A stretch of DNA of 50,897 nt from Bacteroidota bacterium. GTDB lineage: Bacteria > Bacteroidota > Bacteroidia > Chitinophagales > Chitinophagaceae. Under the pieces are notes generated by a model that saw nothing but the letters and a program-made list of their open reading frames with translations, ran no database searches and was not told the origin of the DNA. This document shows positions 18,101-25,620 of this stretch, piece by piece. Made by a program: the position numbers and the translations under genes. The DNA lies in contig JAFDYJ010000020.1 of NCBI GenBank assembly GCA_018267515.1, positions 1-50,897 of the forward strand, in the 5' to 3' direction. Numbering within the stretch: position 1 is the stretch's first letter; each line of letters begins with the position of its first letter.

Positions 18101-20781
18101 TGGGACTTCCGCTTATTTCAGGAGGACAGGTAAATGGTGTTATACGCCTTGAAAATTATGAACGGGAACATGCTTATTCCGAATCTGATGTTTCTCTTTT
18201 GCAAACCCTTGCTAACAGTATGAGTGTTGCCCTGGAAAATGCAAGACTCTTTGAAGAAACCAACCGCCTGCTGAAAGAAACAAAACAAAGAACCGAAGAG
18301 CTGGGAGTGATCAACAGCGTACAGGAAGACCTGGTAAAGGAAATAAACATCCAGAAGATTTATGATTTAGTCGGAAACAGGATTTGCGAATTATTCGATA
18401 CTCAAACACTAATCATCCGCACATTCAATCATCAAACCGGCATGGAATCTTTCCATTACGCTATTGAAAAAGGAGAACACCTCGAAAGGATATCTCAACC
18501 CTTTATGTGGGCGAACCGGTTGATGATTAAAAATAAACAACCTATCCTTATCAATGAAAATTACGCTGAGACAGCGCATAAACATGGCGGTAAAGGTGTC
18601 GGCAAAGGATTACCACCCAAATCTGCCATATTCGTTCCCATGATTGTAGGAGATGTCGTGAAAGGATCCGTAAGCCTTCAAAACGTAGAAAAGGAACATG
18701 CGTTTTCCGAATCTGATCTCCGTTTGCTGACTACACTCACCAATAGTATGAGTGTGGCTCTGGAAAATGCAAGGCTGTTTGATGAAACCAATCACCTGCT
18801 TGCAGATGCTAAACAAAGAGCTACTGAATTAGGAACAGTAAACAGTATCAGCAGGACCCTGGCTTCGCAATTGGATCCTGAAGTTTTAATCCGGGAAGTG
18901 GGTGACCGCTTAAAAGAAATGTTTGATGCCGATATTGTTTACCTCGCTTTATTGAACAAGAAAACAAATATCATTGAATTCCCTTACCAGGTCGGCGATG
19001 ATATGGAGCCGTTGAGATTAGGCGAAGGGCTGACATCTAAAATAATTTTAACAGGAGAACCGCTCCTTTTGAATAAGGATTTGCAGGAACAAAGGGCACA
19101 ATTGGGAGTGGAACGATTCGGGGTTCCGGCAGCATCTTATCTCGGTGTTCCCATTCCTGTTGGAGACGAAATTATCGGGGTATTAAGTGTCCAGAGTACG
19201 GAACAGGAAAATCGCTTTAAAGAAAACGATCTCCGGCTATTATCCACTATTGCTTCATCCGTTGGTGTAGCGTTGAAAAATGCTCAACTTTTTGATGAAG
19301 TGCAAGTGGCTAAAATGGTTGCTGAAGAAGCCAGTAAAACAGCGGAAAAAGCCAACCAGGCAAAAAGCGCCTTTCTTTCCACCGTCAGTCATGAATTAAG
19401 AACTCCGTTGACTTCAGTTCTTGGTTTTGCAAAAATCATCAACAAGCGGTTGGATGAAAAAATATTTCCGCTGGTAGATAAGAAAGATGCCAAGACTAAT
19501 AAAACCGTTACACAGATCAATGAAAACTTAAAAGTAGTCATATCAGAAGGTGAACGCCTCACTCATTTAATTAATGATGTATTGGATCTTGCCAAGATTG
19601 AAGCCGGAAAAATGGAATGGAATCTTGAAGATGTGAATATGGCAGAAGTGACAGAGAGAGCTATTGCCGCCACCACCAGCTTATTTGCCCAAAAAGATCT
19701 GAAGCTGATCAAAAAAATTGACAACGACCTTCCTGAAATTTCCGGCGACCGGGACAAACTGATACAGGTAATCATTAACCTGGTCTCAAATTCCGTAAAA
19801 TTCACGGAGAAAGGTTCTATCACTTGTTCTGTTTTCAGGGAAGGAAATGAATTGATGGTAAGCGTTGCGGATACAGGCATTGGAATTGCAAAAGAAGATT
19901 ACGGCGCCGTATTTGAACAATTCAAACAAGTAGGCGGCGATACGCTGACGGATAAACCAAAAGGAACAGGATTGGGACTTCCTATTTGCAAAGAAATAGT
20001 GGAACATCATGGGGGGCGCATCTGGCTGAACAGTGAAGTTGGAAAAGGAAGTGTTTTTTCTTTTGCACTGCCCATCACTCCTGCATCTTCTGTCCAGGTG
20101 AAACCCATGCACCTTAATGACCTGGTGAAACAATTAAAAGAGCAGATGGCATTTTCTAAATTGAAAGTGGATGGAAAGAATGCCACTATACTTGTGGTAG
20201 ATGACGATGATTCTATCCGTTCCTTACTGCACCAGGAGCTGAGCGATGCCGGTTATTTAATTGAAGAAGCAGCAAACGGGAAAGAGGCATTGGACAGTAT
20301 TCGTAAAAATCGCCCGGACCTGATTATCCTCGATGTGATGATGCCGGAGATAAACGGTTTTGATGTGGCCGCCATTCTGAAAAATGATCCGCAAACCATG
20401 GATATCCCGATTATTGTTTTATCCATTGTTCAAGATAAAGCAAGGGGTTTCCGTATCGGTGTGGATCGTTATCTGACCAAGCCCATTGATACTGCACAAC
20501 TATTTACTGAAGTGGGAACGTTGTTGGAACAGGGCAAATCGAAAAGAAAAGTGATGGTGGTGGATGAAGACAGCGCTGCAGTTCGATCTCTTACCGATGT
20601 ATTGCAGGCAAAGGGCTACCATGTTGTGGAATCTGATGGAAAAGAGTTAGTGGAAAAAGCAATCGCCACACAACCGGATATTATCATTTTGAATTCGGTG
20701 CTTTCTGCCAAACAGGAAATCGTTCAGACCTTACGTTTTGAAAAAGGATTGGAGAATGTTTTATTTTTTATTTATCAATAA
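12112..20781 (+). CDS. Giant hybrid histidine kinase: beta-propeller, Y_Y_Y, nine tandem GAF domains, HisKA-HATPase, receiver and degenerate receiver
   Basis: This 2889-residue sensor has an N-terminal hydrophobic signal (residues about 25-45) and a periplasmic Reg_prop-type propeller to about residue 690. A Y_Y_Y domain follows at about 695-780, then one membrane segment at about 785-803. Nine tandem GAF domains run from about 830 to 2400, each starting with a variant of ELAVINSVQ. The kinase core has the phosphoacceptor His2427 in SHELRTPL, and an HATPase with N and G boxes (NLVSNSVKF, DTGIGIA, GTGLGLPI). A receiver starts near 2690 with Asp2741 in LDVMMPEINGFD. A second, shortened receiver from about 2813 has Asn2861 where the phosphorylated Asp should be and lacks the usual C-terminal Lys. 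A lone receiver and a cyclase follow within 50 bp each, suggesting one operon. Confidence 0.93.
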   Translation: MFYMYKQQVNCSSPDIPFLLRAISPLFFLFFFFNAFTQSEFGLPFITNYAAKTLNSSAQVWSVQEDEKGIMYFGVQNNILSYDGVKWRKMGFKISSASTVVRSMTKNKNGVIYYGGYSDLGYLTKDSLGQTITQSLLELIPTTNRDFLDIWSSYATDQGTYFQSWSYIFRISEKKPGGSDKDREVKVWKPQTNFMYSFYLDETLYVHQQGLGLYKMLNDSLVFIPGSEFLGKERMQVMLPYPDGPNGEKQYLAGMFYNGLYLYNGKTFRPFTTEADPILKSGAILYKGIQLPNGNYALSSTGIGLLIIDQKGKLLQRINRSVGLQDESIYSAYLDKRGTLWLAMDNGISRVNITSPLTQFNLQSGISTSVLSVARFEGDLYAGTTNGLLHFDNETKRFELVQGIPQNQVFNLISDGNELLVSGDGLFAVKNKKAFTLRPSVSGDLTFSVIHIPKSDSNLLLGGGPFGAAVFKRKNKTASWYFSGYVPGITDQIWTFAENKDGTFWAGAQNGWVYRISLAFDANGNIDKKKTSFAKYGVNDGYTKGSGLVFTINNINYFSADSSLFTFDDSKKRFVVDTTFGKFSKGNGATDLTLVEDPQGIVWIKIGKEFRKAIPQDGGDYKIEPANLNVLNDFSVGAFYPEKNGILWIATTDGLIRYDENLQKNNDESFKAVLTSVSAGKEELSIEKGNNKKAFSISHNNNTLRFEYAAPFFEQEDKTQYQTWLEGFESSWSDPGNNYYKEYTNLSPGKYIFHVRAINIYNKQSDEATYSFEILPPWYATWWAYLLYALIAISIVYLLIRWRTKQLKEKHKELERTVEERTKELSHRVEELAVINSVQEGLVKEVGMDGIYELVGEKIREIFNAQIFDIVTYDSATNLLEDHYAYEKGDRTLAGKWAPSGFRKTVIDSKQPLIINKDLDKRSREANSQVLMGEQPKSALFVPLMSGGNVTGMISLQDIDKENAFPETSVNLLSTLANSMSVALESAKRFDTTNRLLKETEQRNAQLAVINSVQESLVAKLDIQGIYELVGEKIREIFDAQVIDIVTYDPETKQIEDRYAYEKGDRTLLGKREVAGFRKHVIQTKQLLLHNANVEKATREFNNPILIGEMPKSQIYVPMMSGEQVAGIISLQNLDHEHAFSESDVNLLTTLVNSMSVALESARLFDETNRLLKETEQRTAELAVINSVQEGLAKELDMHGIYNLVGDRLCELFPDTQTLVIRTFDNDTGIEHFQYAVEKGVKLSVESRPFIWASQQLIKDKKAIIINENYLETSKKYGGTGVTKGLPPKSAVFVPMLVGESVKGSISLQNVDRENAFNDSDLRLLTTITNSMSVALENARLFDETNRLLKETEQRTAELGVINSVQDGLAKELDMQGIYDLIGNRVQKLFNAQVVVIASFDHEKKQESFNYAIEKGERIYAVTRPYDKVRQHLIDTGQNILINENFTKAAAEFGMKVVSGTEMPKSVLFMPLKVGDKVTGYVSLQNVDQENAFSFSDVRLLGTLANSMSAALENARLFDETSRLLKETEQRNAELAVINSVQESLVAKMDMQGIYDLVGEKMRQLFNAQVIDIVTYDKKSNIIEDRYSYEKGDRTLVGAREPNGFRKHVILTKQMLLHNENVDKALNEFGNPILIGETPKSQIYIPMLAAGEVTGIISLQNLDHEHAFSDSDVNLITTLVNSMSVALESARLFDETTRLLKETEQRTAELGIINSVQQGLASKLDMQSIYDLVGEKMRELFNAQVIDIVSYDKLAGTIEDRYTFEKGDRTLIGARPLKGFRRYVVTTSKPLVINKNMDDERPKYDNTVLHGEAAKSLVMVPMIAGNEVTGVVSLQNLDKENAFSESDVNLLITLSSSMSVALESAKRFDETKRLLKETEQRTAELAIINSVQDGLASKLDIKAIYNLVGDKIRDVFDTQGIAISYYDREKNYINNHYYLFKGKRIYDYGFELGKGLTSHIIKTGQPLLINENAIERYKELGAVFAPSETEDAAKSWLGLPLISGGQVNGVIRLENYEREHAYSESDVSLLQTLANSMSVALENARLFEETNRLLKETKQRTEELGVINSVQEDLVKEINIQKIYDLVGNRICELFDTQTLIIRTFNHQTGMESFHYAIEKGEHLERISQPFMWANRLMIKNKQPILINENYAETAHKHGGKGVGKGLPPKSAIFVPMIVGDVVKGSVSLQNVEKEHAFSESDLRLLTTLTNSMSVALENARLFDETNHLLADAKQRATELGTVNSISRTLASQLDPEVLIREVGDRLKEMFDADIVYLALLNKKTNIIEFPYQVGDDMEPLRLGEGLTSKIILTGEPLLLNKDLQEQRAQLGVERFGVPAASYLGVPIPVGDEIIGVLSVQSTEQENRFKENDLRLLSTIASSVGVALKNAQLFDEVQVAKMVAEEASKTAEKANQAKSAFLSTVSHELRTPLTSVLGFAKIINKRLDEKIFPLVDKKDAKTNKTVTQINENLKVVISEGERLTHLINDVLDLAKIEAGKMEWNLEDVNMAEVTERAIAATTSLFAQKDLKLIKKIDNDLPEISGDRDKLIQVIINLVSNSVKFTEKGSITCSVFREGNELMVSVADTGIGIAKEDYGAVFEQFKQVGGDTLTDKPKGTGLGLPICKEIVEHHGGRIWLNSEVGKGSVFSFALPITPASSVQVKPMHLNDLVKQLKEQMAFSKLKVDGKNATILVVDDDDSIRSLLHQELSDAGYLIEEAANGKEALDSIRKNRPDLIILDVMMPEINGFDVAAILKNDPQTMDIPIIVLSIVQDKARGFRIGVDRYLTKPIDTAQLFTEVGTLLEQGKSKRKVMVVDEDSAAVRSLTDVLQAKGYHVVESDGKELVEKAIATQPDIIILNSVLSAKQEIVQTLRFEKGLENVLFFIYQ
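14602..19310 (+). repeat. Nine tandem GAF-coding repeats
   Basis: The INSVQ-type motif recurs at about 14614, 15139, 15664, 16195, 16723, 17248, 17773, 18310 and 18838, giving periods of 525-537 bp. Each unit ends with a linker like SMSVALENARLFDETNRLL. Units 2 and 5 are very alike (LLLHNANV / LLLHNENV, PKSQIY). Units 3 and 8 are very alike (KGLPPKSA). Unit 9 is the most divergent. This suggests internal duplication of blocks rather than independent recruitment. Confidence 0.92.
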
Positions 20782-20815
20782 CGGAAACAAATTGTAAAAT
20801 TTTAATTAAACGTAC

Positions 20816-21202
20816 ATGGAACAAAAACTTTTAATTGTTGACGACGAAGCTCACATCCGCATGCTATTGCAGCAAACATTAGAGGAACTGGAAGATGAAG
20901 ATGTCAATTTTTTATCAGCAGAAAACGGTGAAGAAGCATTAGCCATTATTCAAAGTGAAAAACCGCAATTGGTGTTTCTCGACGTGATGATGCCCAAGAT
21001 GAATGGCATGGAAGTAACCCGCCGGGTAAAAAAAGAATTAGGATTGAATGATGTTTTCATTGTGTTGCTCACTGCCAAAGGGCAGGAACTAGACCGGCAA
21101 AAAGGCCAGGAAGTCGGGGCCGATGTATATATGACCAAACCTTTCGACCCGGAAATGATATTGAAAAAAGCAAGAGAAGTATTGAAACTCGATGCCTCCT
21201 GA
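20816..21202 (+). CDS. Single-domain response regulator (CheY-like)
   Basis: The 128-residue protein is a complete receiver and nothing else. It has the acidic pair in LIVDDEA (Asp9, Asp10), the phosphoacceptor Asp56 in VFLDVMMPKMNG, the switch Thr in LLTAKG and Lys108 in MTKPF. It starts 34 bp after the giant hybrid kinase, and a nucleotide cyclase begins 47 bp after it. It probably takes phosphate from that kinase, perhaps doing the work that the kinase's own defective second receiver cannot. Without an output domain it must act on another protein or shuttle phosphate; the adjacent cyclase is the obvious candidate, but that is inference from position. Confidence 0.9.
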   Translation: MEQKLLIVDDEAHIRMLLQQTLEELEDEDVNFLSAENGEEALAIIQSEKPQLVFLDVMMPKMNGMEVTRRVKKELGLNDVFIVLLTAKGQELDRQKGQEVGADVYMTKPFDPEMILKKAREVLKLDAS

Positions 21203-21249
21203 TCCTGCAACAGGCTTTTTAATTTTATTAAAACCCGTTTCGTAATCAA

Positions 21250-22929
21250 ATGTCAAAACTGAGTCTCAAAAATATTCTCGGGAAAAATAATGAATCAACT
21301 GTTTTAGTTAATTCGTTGATAGAAAAACTGCAGGCAAGAATCCGTGTGGAAGATGAATCGGGTAAAATCTTATTAAACACAAACCCCGGTACAGCAATTT
21401 CAGCATTTCCCGTACGCCTGGAAAATGAAATACTCGGATGGGTAAAAGGAGATGAAACCGGATCTTCCATTGCAGATCTCCTGCATTTATTATTACAAAA
21501 AGAAGCGGAAAGAAAAAAATTAGGCAGTGAAGTTTTAAACCTCTACCAGGAAGTGAACATGATCTTTGATTTTTCGGAAAAACTGGCACAGACTATTGAA
21601 GCCGGCTCCATTTCACAGGTTACATTGAATGAAGCGAGCCGTGTCATTCAATCCAACGATGGAGTCATTGTTTTATGGGATGAAAAAAACAATCAGTTGC
21701 AGGTAACTGCAACATTGGGGGAATTATTTTTTAACGCAGAAAAATTAAACGCCGAGATCAGTTTATTGCAACATATAATTTTTAAAGGGCAATCCGAAAT
21801 TCTTGGTGATATTTCAGATTTAAAACAAGCCGGTGTTATTTTACCGCAGGTGCAATCCGTCATTTACTCTGCATTAAAAGTAAAACATCGTATCATGGGG
21901 GCTATTATATTAGCCAGTAATGAGCCGGTGCAATACACGGCAGCTGATCTGAAATTATTAACCACCCTTGCGTTGCAATCTTCTGCTGCAATCGAAAGCG
22001 CTTTACTGTATGAAAAAAATATCAGGGAAGCCCAGGAAAGAGAAGAAGAGATGCGTCGTATCTATGAAGTAACGAATAAATTTGTTCCTCATGAATTCAT
22101 AAACTCGTTAGGCCGTGATGTAATAACCGATGTCCAGCTTGGCGACCAGGTTGAAAAAATAGTAACGGTTCTTTTTTCAGACATCCGGGAATATACTACC
22201 CTGTCTGAAAAAATGACTCCCGAGGAAAATTTCTCTTTCGTCTGTTCATTTAATGAGCAGATGGGACCTATCATTCGGAAACACAAAGGCTTTATCAATC
22301 AATATCTTGGTGATGCCATAATGGCGATTTTTCCCGCTGATGCTGCTGATGCCTTGTCTGCAGCCGTTGAAATGCAACAGGAAGTTCAGGCTTTCAATAC
22401 ACAACGTCAATTACAAAAAAAACCGGTTATTCAAATTGGAATCGGTATGCATACGGGCCCTTTAATCATGGGAATCACCGGTGATAAAAACCGGCTTGAC
22501 GCCTGCACCATTTCAGATACCGTAAACACCGCATCACGAATCGAAAGCCTGACAAAACATTATAAAGCCGGAATTTTGCTCACAGAAGAAAGTCTCCGGC
22601 ATATCGGGCAAAAGAATAATTATTTAATCCGTAACCTTGGTTTGGTTCAACTGAAAGGGAAACTGGAAAACATAAACGTCTATGAATGTTTCAGCGGAAA
22701 TCCCAAACCGGAATTACAGAAAAAATCGGAAACATTGCCCGTCTTTAATGAAGCCATTTCCTCTTACCTGAATAAATCTTTCAACCAGGCAAACAGAGCC
22801 TTTCAAAAAGTACTGGACTATCATCCGGAGGACAGGACAGCAAGGTTTTTTTACACCCATATCCAGCAGATAATTGACAGCGGGTCGGCGGAAAATAAAA
22901 ACGGAGTCGTGGAAATGCACGAAAAATAA
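21250..22929 (+). CDS. GAF-domain class III nucleotide cyclase with non-standard substrate-pocket residues
   Basis: The 559-residue protein has no signal or membrane segment. A GAF domain covers about residues 95-260 and a class III cyclase domain about 300-480. Metal-binding Asp311 (LFSDIREYTT) and Asp355 (YLGDAIMAIF) are present, as are the transition-state Asn426 and Arg430 in DTVNTASRIE. The residue usually Lys in adenylate cyclases or Glu in guanylate cyclases is Gln351. The partner position, usually Asp or Thr in adenylate cyclases and Cys in guanylate cyclases, is Cys419. The cyclic nucleotide made is therefore uncertain. The C-terminal 70 residues look like a helical TPR-type pair. 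It is third in the kinase/receiver unit and is followed by an HD-domain gene. Confidence 0.9.
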   Translation: MSKLSLKNILGKNNESTVLVNSLIEKLQARIRVEDESGKILLNTNPGTAISAFPVRLENEILGWVKGDETGSSIADLLHLLLQKEAERKKLGSEVLNLYQEVNMIFDFSEKLAQTIEAGSISQVTLNEASRVIQSNDGVIVLWDEKNNQLQVTATLGELFFNAEKLNAEISLLQHIIFKGQSEILGDISDLKQAGVILPQVQSVIYSALKVKHRIMGAIILASNEPVQYTAADLKLLTTLALQSSAAIESALLYEKNIREAQEREEEMRRIYEVTNKFVPHEFINSLGRDVITDVQLGDQVEKIVTVLFSDIREYTTLSEKMTPEENFSFVCSFNEQMGPIIRKHKGFINQYLGDAIMAIFPADAADALSAAVEMQQEVQAFNTQRQLQKKPVIQIGIGMHTGPLIMGITGDKNRLDACTISDTVNTASRIESLTKHYKAGILLTEESLRHIGQKNNYLIRNLGLVQLKGKLENINVYECFSGNPKPELQKKSETLPVFNEAISSYLNKSFNQANRAFQKVLDYHPEDRTARFFYTHIQQIIDSGSAENKNGVVEMHEK

Positions 22930-22944
22930 ACTGAAATATTTTTT

Positions 22945-22958
22945 AAATACCGGTATTT
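22945..22958. promoter_or_regulatory. Perfect 14-bp palindrome upstream of the HD-domain gene
   Basis: AAATACCGGTATTT is its own reverse complement and lies 59 bp before the TTG start of the HD-domain gene, in the 87-bp gap after the cyclase. It could be an operator for a dimeric regulator; chance occurrence is not excluded. Confidence 0.3.
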
Positions 22959-23016
22959 CATAGGAAGAATTAAATATTTTGCTTAGCTTAATCTCCTGAA
23001 AAAACTTTCTATTTCT

Positions 23017-23601
23017 TTGAGCCTGAATTTTACAACCATATATAATGATGCATTGAACCGTGTGCTTTCAGGACTGTCGAAAGACTTATCCTACCATAGT
23101 TTGGGCCATACATTAGATGTACTGAAGCAATCTCAGCGAATTGCAAGCGAAGAAGGCATACGGGATAAAAAGGACCTCTTTTTATTGAAGACAGCCGCTT
23201 TATATCATGATACCGGTTTTCTCAATTCCTACTCGGGACATGAAGAAGCCAGTTGTGAAATTGCCCGAAAAGAACTACCTGCTTTTGGATTAAACGAAAA
23301 GCAACTGGAAACAATTTGTGGTATGATCATGGCCACTAAAATTCCCCAGGCACCCGGTAACAAACTGGAAGAAATTATTTGTGATGCCGATCTTGATTAC
23401 CTGGGAAGGAATGATTTTTTTGAAATTGCAGCTACTCTTTTTTCTGAAATGAAGCAAAGAGGCTATGTACACACGGAAAGGGAATGGAACCAGGTACAGG
23501 TCAAATTTTTAAAAGCTCATCACTATTTTACTTCTGCCAATCAGAAAGCCCGTCAACCAAAGAAACTGCAACATCTTGCCCGGATTGAACAGATGCTATA
23601 A
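23017..23601 (+). CDS. HD-domain phosphohydrolase
   Basis: The 194-residue cytosolic protein carries a metal-dependent HD fold: a first histidine in YHSLGHTLDVL, the paired HD in ALYHDTGF, further histidine and Asp ligands in GHEEASCEIA and CDADLDYLG. HD proteins hydrolyse phosphoester bonds in nucleotides and cyclic nucleotides. Its place 87 bp after a nucleotide cyclase suggests that it could remove that cyclase's product, but the fold alone does not give the substrate. The frame begins with TTG at 23017. I see no in-frame ATG early enough to keep the first HD residues, so a TTG start is the best choice. Confidence 0.8.
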   Translation: MSLNFTTIYNDALNRVLSGLSKDLSYHSLGHTLDVLKQSQRIASEEGIRDKKDLFLLKTAALYHDTGFLNSYSGHEEASCEIARKELPAFGLNEKQLETICGMIMATKIPQAPGNKLEEIICDADLDYLGRNDFFEIAATLFSEMKQRGYVHTEREWNQVQVKFLKAHHYFTSANQKARQPKKLQHLARIEQML

Positions 23602-23831
23602 ACCACCTCCCGTATCTTTCCTTTTTTACAAATGATTACCCGTGCATTACCAGCCTCGTTAACAGAATTTAACGAATCAGCCTTTCATCAATATTGACGC
23701 TCATTCATCCCGCTATTCCGGGTTTTCACATTTTATTTATAACCACACCGGAAACTTCTGCATCTAATAATCAGGAGACAGCAAGAAAGAATGTGAGGAA
23801 TGAAATCAATTGAACCCATCAACTCTTAATC

Positions 23832-24122
23832 ATGAAAAAAGTTTTACAAATTTCAGCCTCATTGGATCAACCGGAACTTTTAGAAAATATGATTGAAAAG
23901 TTAGCATACCGCCATTACGATATTGGTTTTAGTAAGGAAAAAATGCCTGCCGGGTGGGAAGCCATTGAAATTTCAACTACAGAAGCATTCGTAAGCGGTA
24001 CCATTGAATTCAGTGATAATAATGAAAGAATACGGATGCCCTTCATAACCTGTTTTATTTTCACCTGTACGCATGGAAAAAAAGAACCTTATCAATTAAA
24101 CTGGAGTATGTCCCTATCCTGA
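23832..24122 (+). CDS. Small protein of unknown function
   Basis: A 96-residue protein starting MKKVLQISASLDQPELLENM. It has no signal peptide or membrane segment, is about evenly charged, and ends with an aromatic, cysteine-containing stretch (FITCFIFTCTHG). I recognise no family. It is preceded by 230 bp without an obvious gene and followed by a strong intrinsic terminator, so it is probably transcribed alone. That isolation supports a real gene; the sequence gives no hint of its role. Confidence 0.55.
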   Translation: MKKVLQISASLDQPELLENMIEKLAYRHYDIGFSKEKMPAGWEAIEISTTEAFVSGTIEFSDNNERIRMPFITCFIFTCTHGKKEPYQLNWSMSLS

Positions 24123-24188
24123 AGATCTGTATGAATAACTCAATTATTCATTCAGGTTCATGTGAATTGCCATGAATCCTTCAACCTG

Positions 24189-24221
24189 CTGCGGCCTTTC
24201 ACCCTGAGGCCGCAGTTCTTT
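24189..24221 (+). terminator. Rho-independent terminator after the 96-residue gene
   Basis: A perfect 9-bp GC-rich stem (24189-24197 and 24207-24215, 9-nt loop) is followed by TTCTTTT. It lies about 70 bp after the stop of the preceding plus-strand gene. Confidence 0.85.
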
Positions 24222-24293
24222 TAGCAATTACTTTACCGGTTATTTTCCGTCATTCACCGACTTTTTGGACTTATCTGCCCATTATCTATTTCC

Positions 24294-24319
24294 TTGTTTT
24301 ATTTACCATTTTATTTTTG
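24294..24319 (+). promoter_or_regulatory. Candidate Bacteroidota-type promoter of the LiaF-like/LytS/LytTR unit
   Basis: TATTTTTG at 24312-24319 matches the -7 consensus TAnnTTTG, and a TTG at 24294-24296 lies 15 nt before it, slightly closer than usual. It is 18 bp upstream of the ATG at 24338, which supports that start over the TTG at 24317 that lies inside the box. Confidence 0.4.
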
Positions 24320-24337
24320 TTTTCAAATAAAAAAAAT

Positions 24338-25192
24338 ATGACAAACTTTAATGAATCCGGTGAACAAAAAAGAAACTGGAAAGAAGAAAGAAGAAAAATG
24401 AGAGAAGACTTCAGGCAAAAAATCAGGGATGGGCAATATCAAAGGATGGGAGGAATGAGTACAGGTGGCAGGGTTTGGACAGGGATTTTTATTCTTATTA
24501 TCGGGGTTATAGCATTAATGAAAGCAGCACTGGTTCCTATGCCGGATTGGGTTTTCTCCTGGAAGATGCTCCTGATTGCAATAGGCGTTTATATTGGCAT
24601 CAGGCATGGATTCCGTGATATGGCCTGGTTAGTGTTAATCATTATCGGTGGGGTATTCCTGGTAAGTGATCTCTATCCCTATATTGAAATGCGCCGCTAT
24701 ACCTGGCCGGTTCTTTTAATTATCCTGGGCATTGTTTTCATCCTTCGCCCACGAAATCGCTGGGGTTGGGCATGTTCGAAAAAAAAGAGTCCCGACTCAT
24801 CCGGAATAGCCGGTTCTGAAACGATAGAAGGGTCGGGTGCTCCTGAAAGTAAAGAAGATCTTGTTTATGCCACATCCATTTTTGGTGGTACAAAGAAAAA
24901 TATTCTATCTAAGAATTTTAAAGGCGGAGAGATCGTTAACATTTTTGGCGGCACTGAATTGAATCTGAGCCAGGCAAACATCCCCGGAGAAGCCGTAATT
25001 GATACAACCACTCTTTTTGGCGGCACTAAGCTTATTGTTCCTTCTAACTGGACGGTAAAATCCGAAGCTGCAGTAATCTTTGGTGGTATTGATGATAAAA
25101 GGGCCGTTACCCCGGTTGAAGACGGCAACCACAAAACTTTAACGCTGAAGGGAACTGTGATCTTTGGTGGCATTGATATAAAAAGCTACTAA
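24338..25192 (+). CDS. LiaF-like membrane protein (cell-wall stress response family)
   Basis: The 284-residue protein has a highly charged N-terminus (EERRKMREDFRQK), then about four hydrophobic helices between residues 45 and 140 (TGIFILIIGVIALM, MLLIAIGVYIGI, LVLIIIGGVFLV, WPVLLIILGIVFIL). A beta-strand-rich soluble tail follows, with the repeated F/IFGG motif (SIFGGTKK, NIFGGTEL, TLFGGTKL, VIFGGIDD, VIFGGIDI). This is the layout of LiaF/YvqF-type proteins, which restrain a sensor kinase under cell-envelope stress in Firmicutes. It heads a run leading to a LytS-type kinase and LytTR regulator, so a similar modulating role is likely here. The ATG was chosen because the upstream TTG falls inside a promoter-like box. 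Confidence 0.82.
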   Translation: MTNFNESGEQKRNWKEERRKMREDFRQKIRDGQYQRMGGMSTGGRVWTGIFILIIGVIALMKAALVPMPDWVFSWKMLLIAIGVYIGIRHGFRDMAWLVLIIIGGVFLVSDLYPYIEMRRYTWPVLLIILGIVFILRPRNRWGWACSKKKSPDSSGIAGSETIEGSGAPESKEDLVYATSIFGGTKKNILSKNFKGGEIVNIFGGTELNLSQANIPGEAVIDTTTLFGGTKLIVPSNWTVKSEAAVIFGGIDDKRAVTPVEDGNHKTLTLKGTVIFGGIDIKSY

Positions 25193-25257
25193 CCAAAAGC
25201 ACTTATTTTACAGAAACAGGAAACCAACATCTCCTTACATAAAACCAACAATTAACT

Positions 25258-25617
25258 ATGAACTGGTATCTTGCAAAAATAGTTTACCGGGTTCTCTGCG
25301 GAGAAGGAAATCATACCGGGCAATTTGATGAGCAACTGCGATTGATATCTGCTTCAGGAAAGGAAGAAGCTTTTCATAAAGCAGAAAGCATTGGTCACAA
25401 AGAAGAAGAATTTTTCTTCAATCAAAAACAACAATTGGTTCAATGGAAATTCATCAATGTAGTAGAGATATACAAATTAATTGACCTGATAGATGGAGCT
25501 GAGCTTTACTCCCGTATTGAAGAATCGGATCATCCGGATAATTATATTGCAATGGTTCACAAAAAAGCAGAACAAATTCTATCCGGCAATTCACTGGAAA
25601 TATTAGATTTGGTTTAG
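25258..25617 (+). CDS. DUF4288-like small protein
   Basis: A 119-residue soluble protein beginning MNWYLAKIVYRVLCGEG and containing QFDEQLRLISASGKEEAFHKAE and a C-terminal ADxN-free helical tail. The opening WYLAKIVYR and the following layout match DUF4288 as I recall it; its biochemical role is unknown. It sits 65 bp after the LiaF-like gene and 3 bp before the LytS-type kinase, so it is almost certainly part of the same operon and may be tuned or expressed with the two-component pair. Confidence 0.7.
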   Translation: MNWYLAKIVYRVLCGEGNHTGQFDEQLRLISASGKEEAFHKAESIGHKEEEFFFNQKQQLVQWKFINVVEIYKLIDLIDGAELYSRIEESDHPDNYIAMVHKKAEQILSGNSLEILDLV

Positions 25618-25620
25618 TAT

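Noticed and set aside
14766..18816. Minus-strand open frames within the nine-GAF region
   Set aside because: They recur with the same period as the GAF repeats, so they are mirror readings of one repeated coding sequence and not separate genes.
24317..24337. TTG start for the LiaF-like gene
   Set aside because: The codon lies within a promoter-like TATTTTTG box, and an ATG seven codons later gives a normal charged N-terminus.
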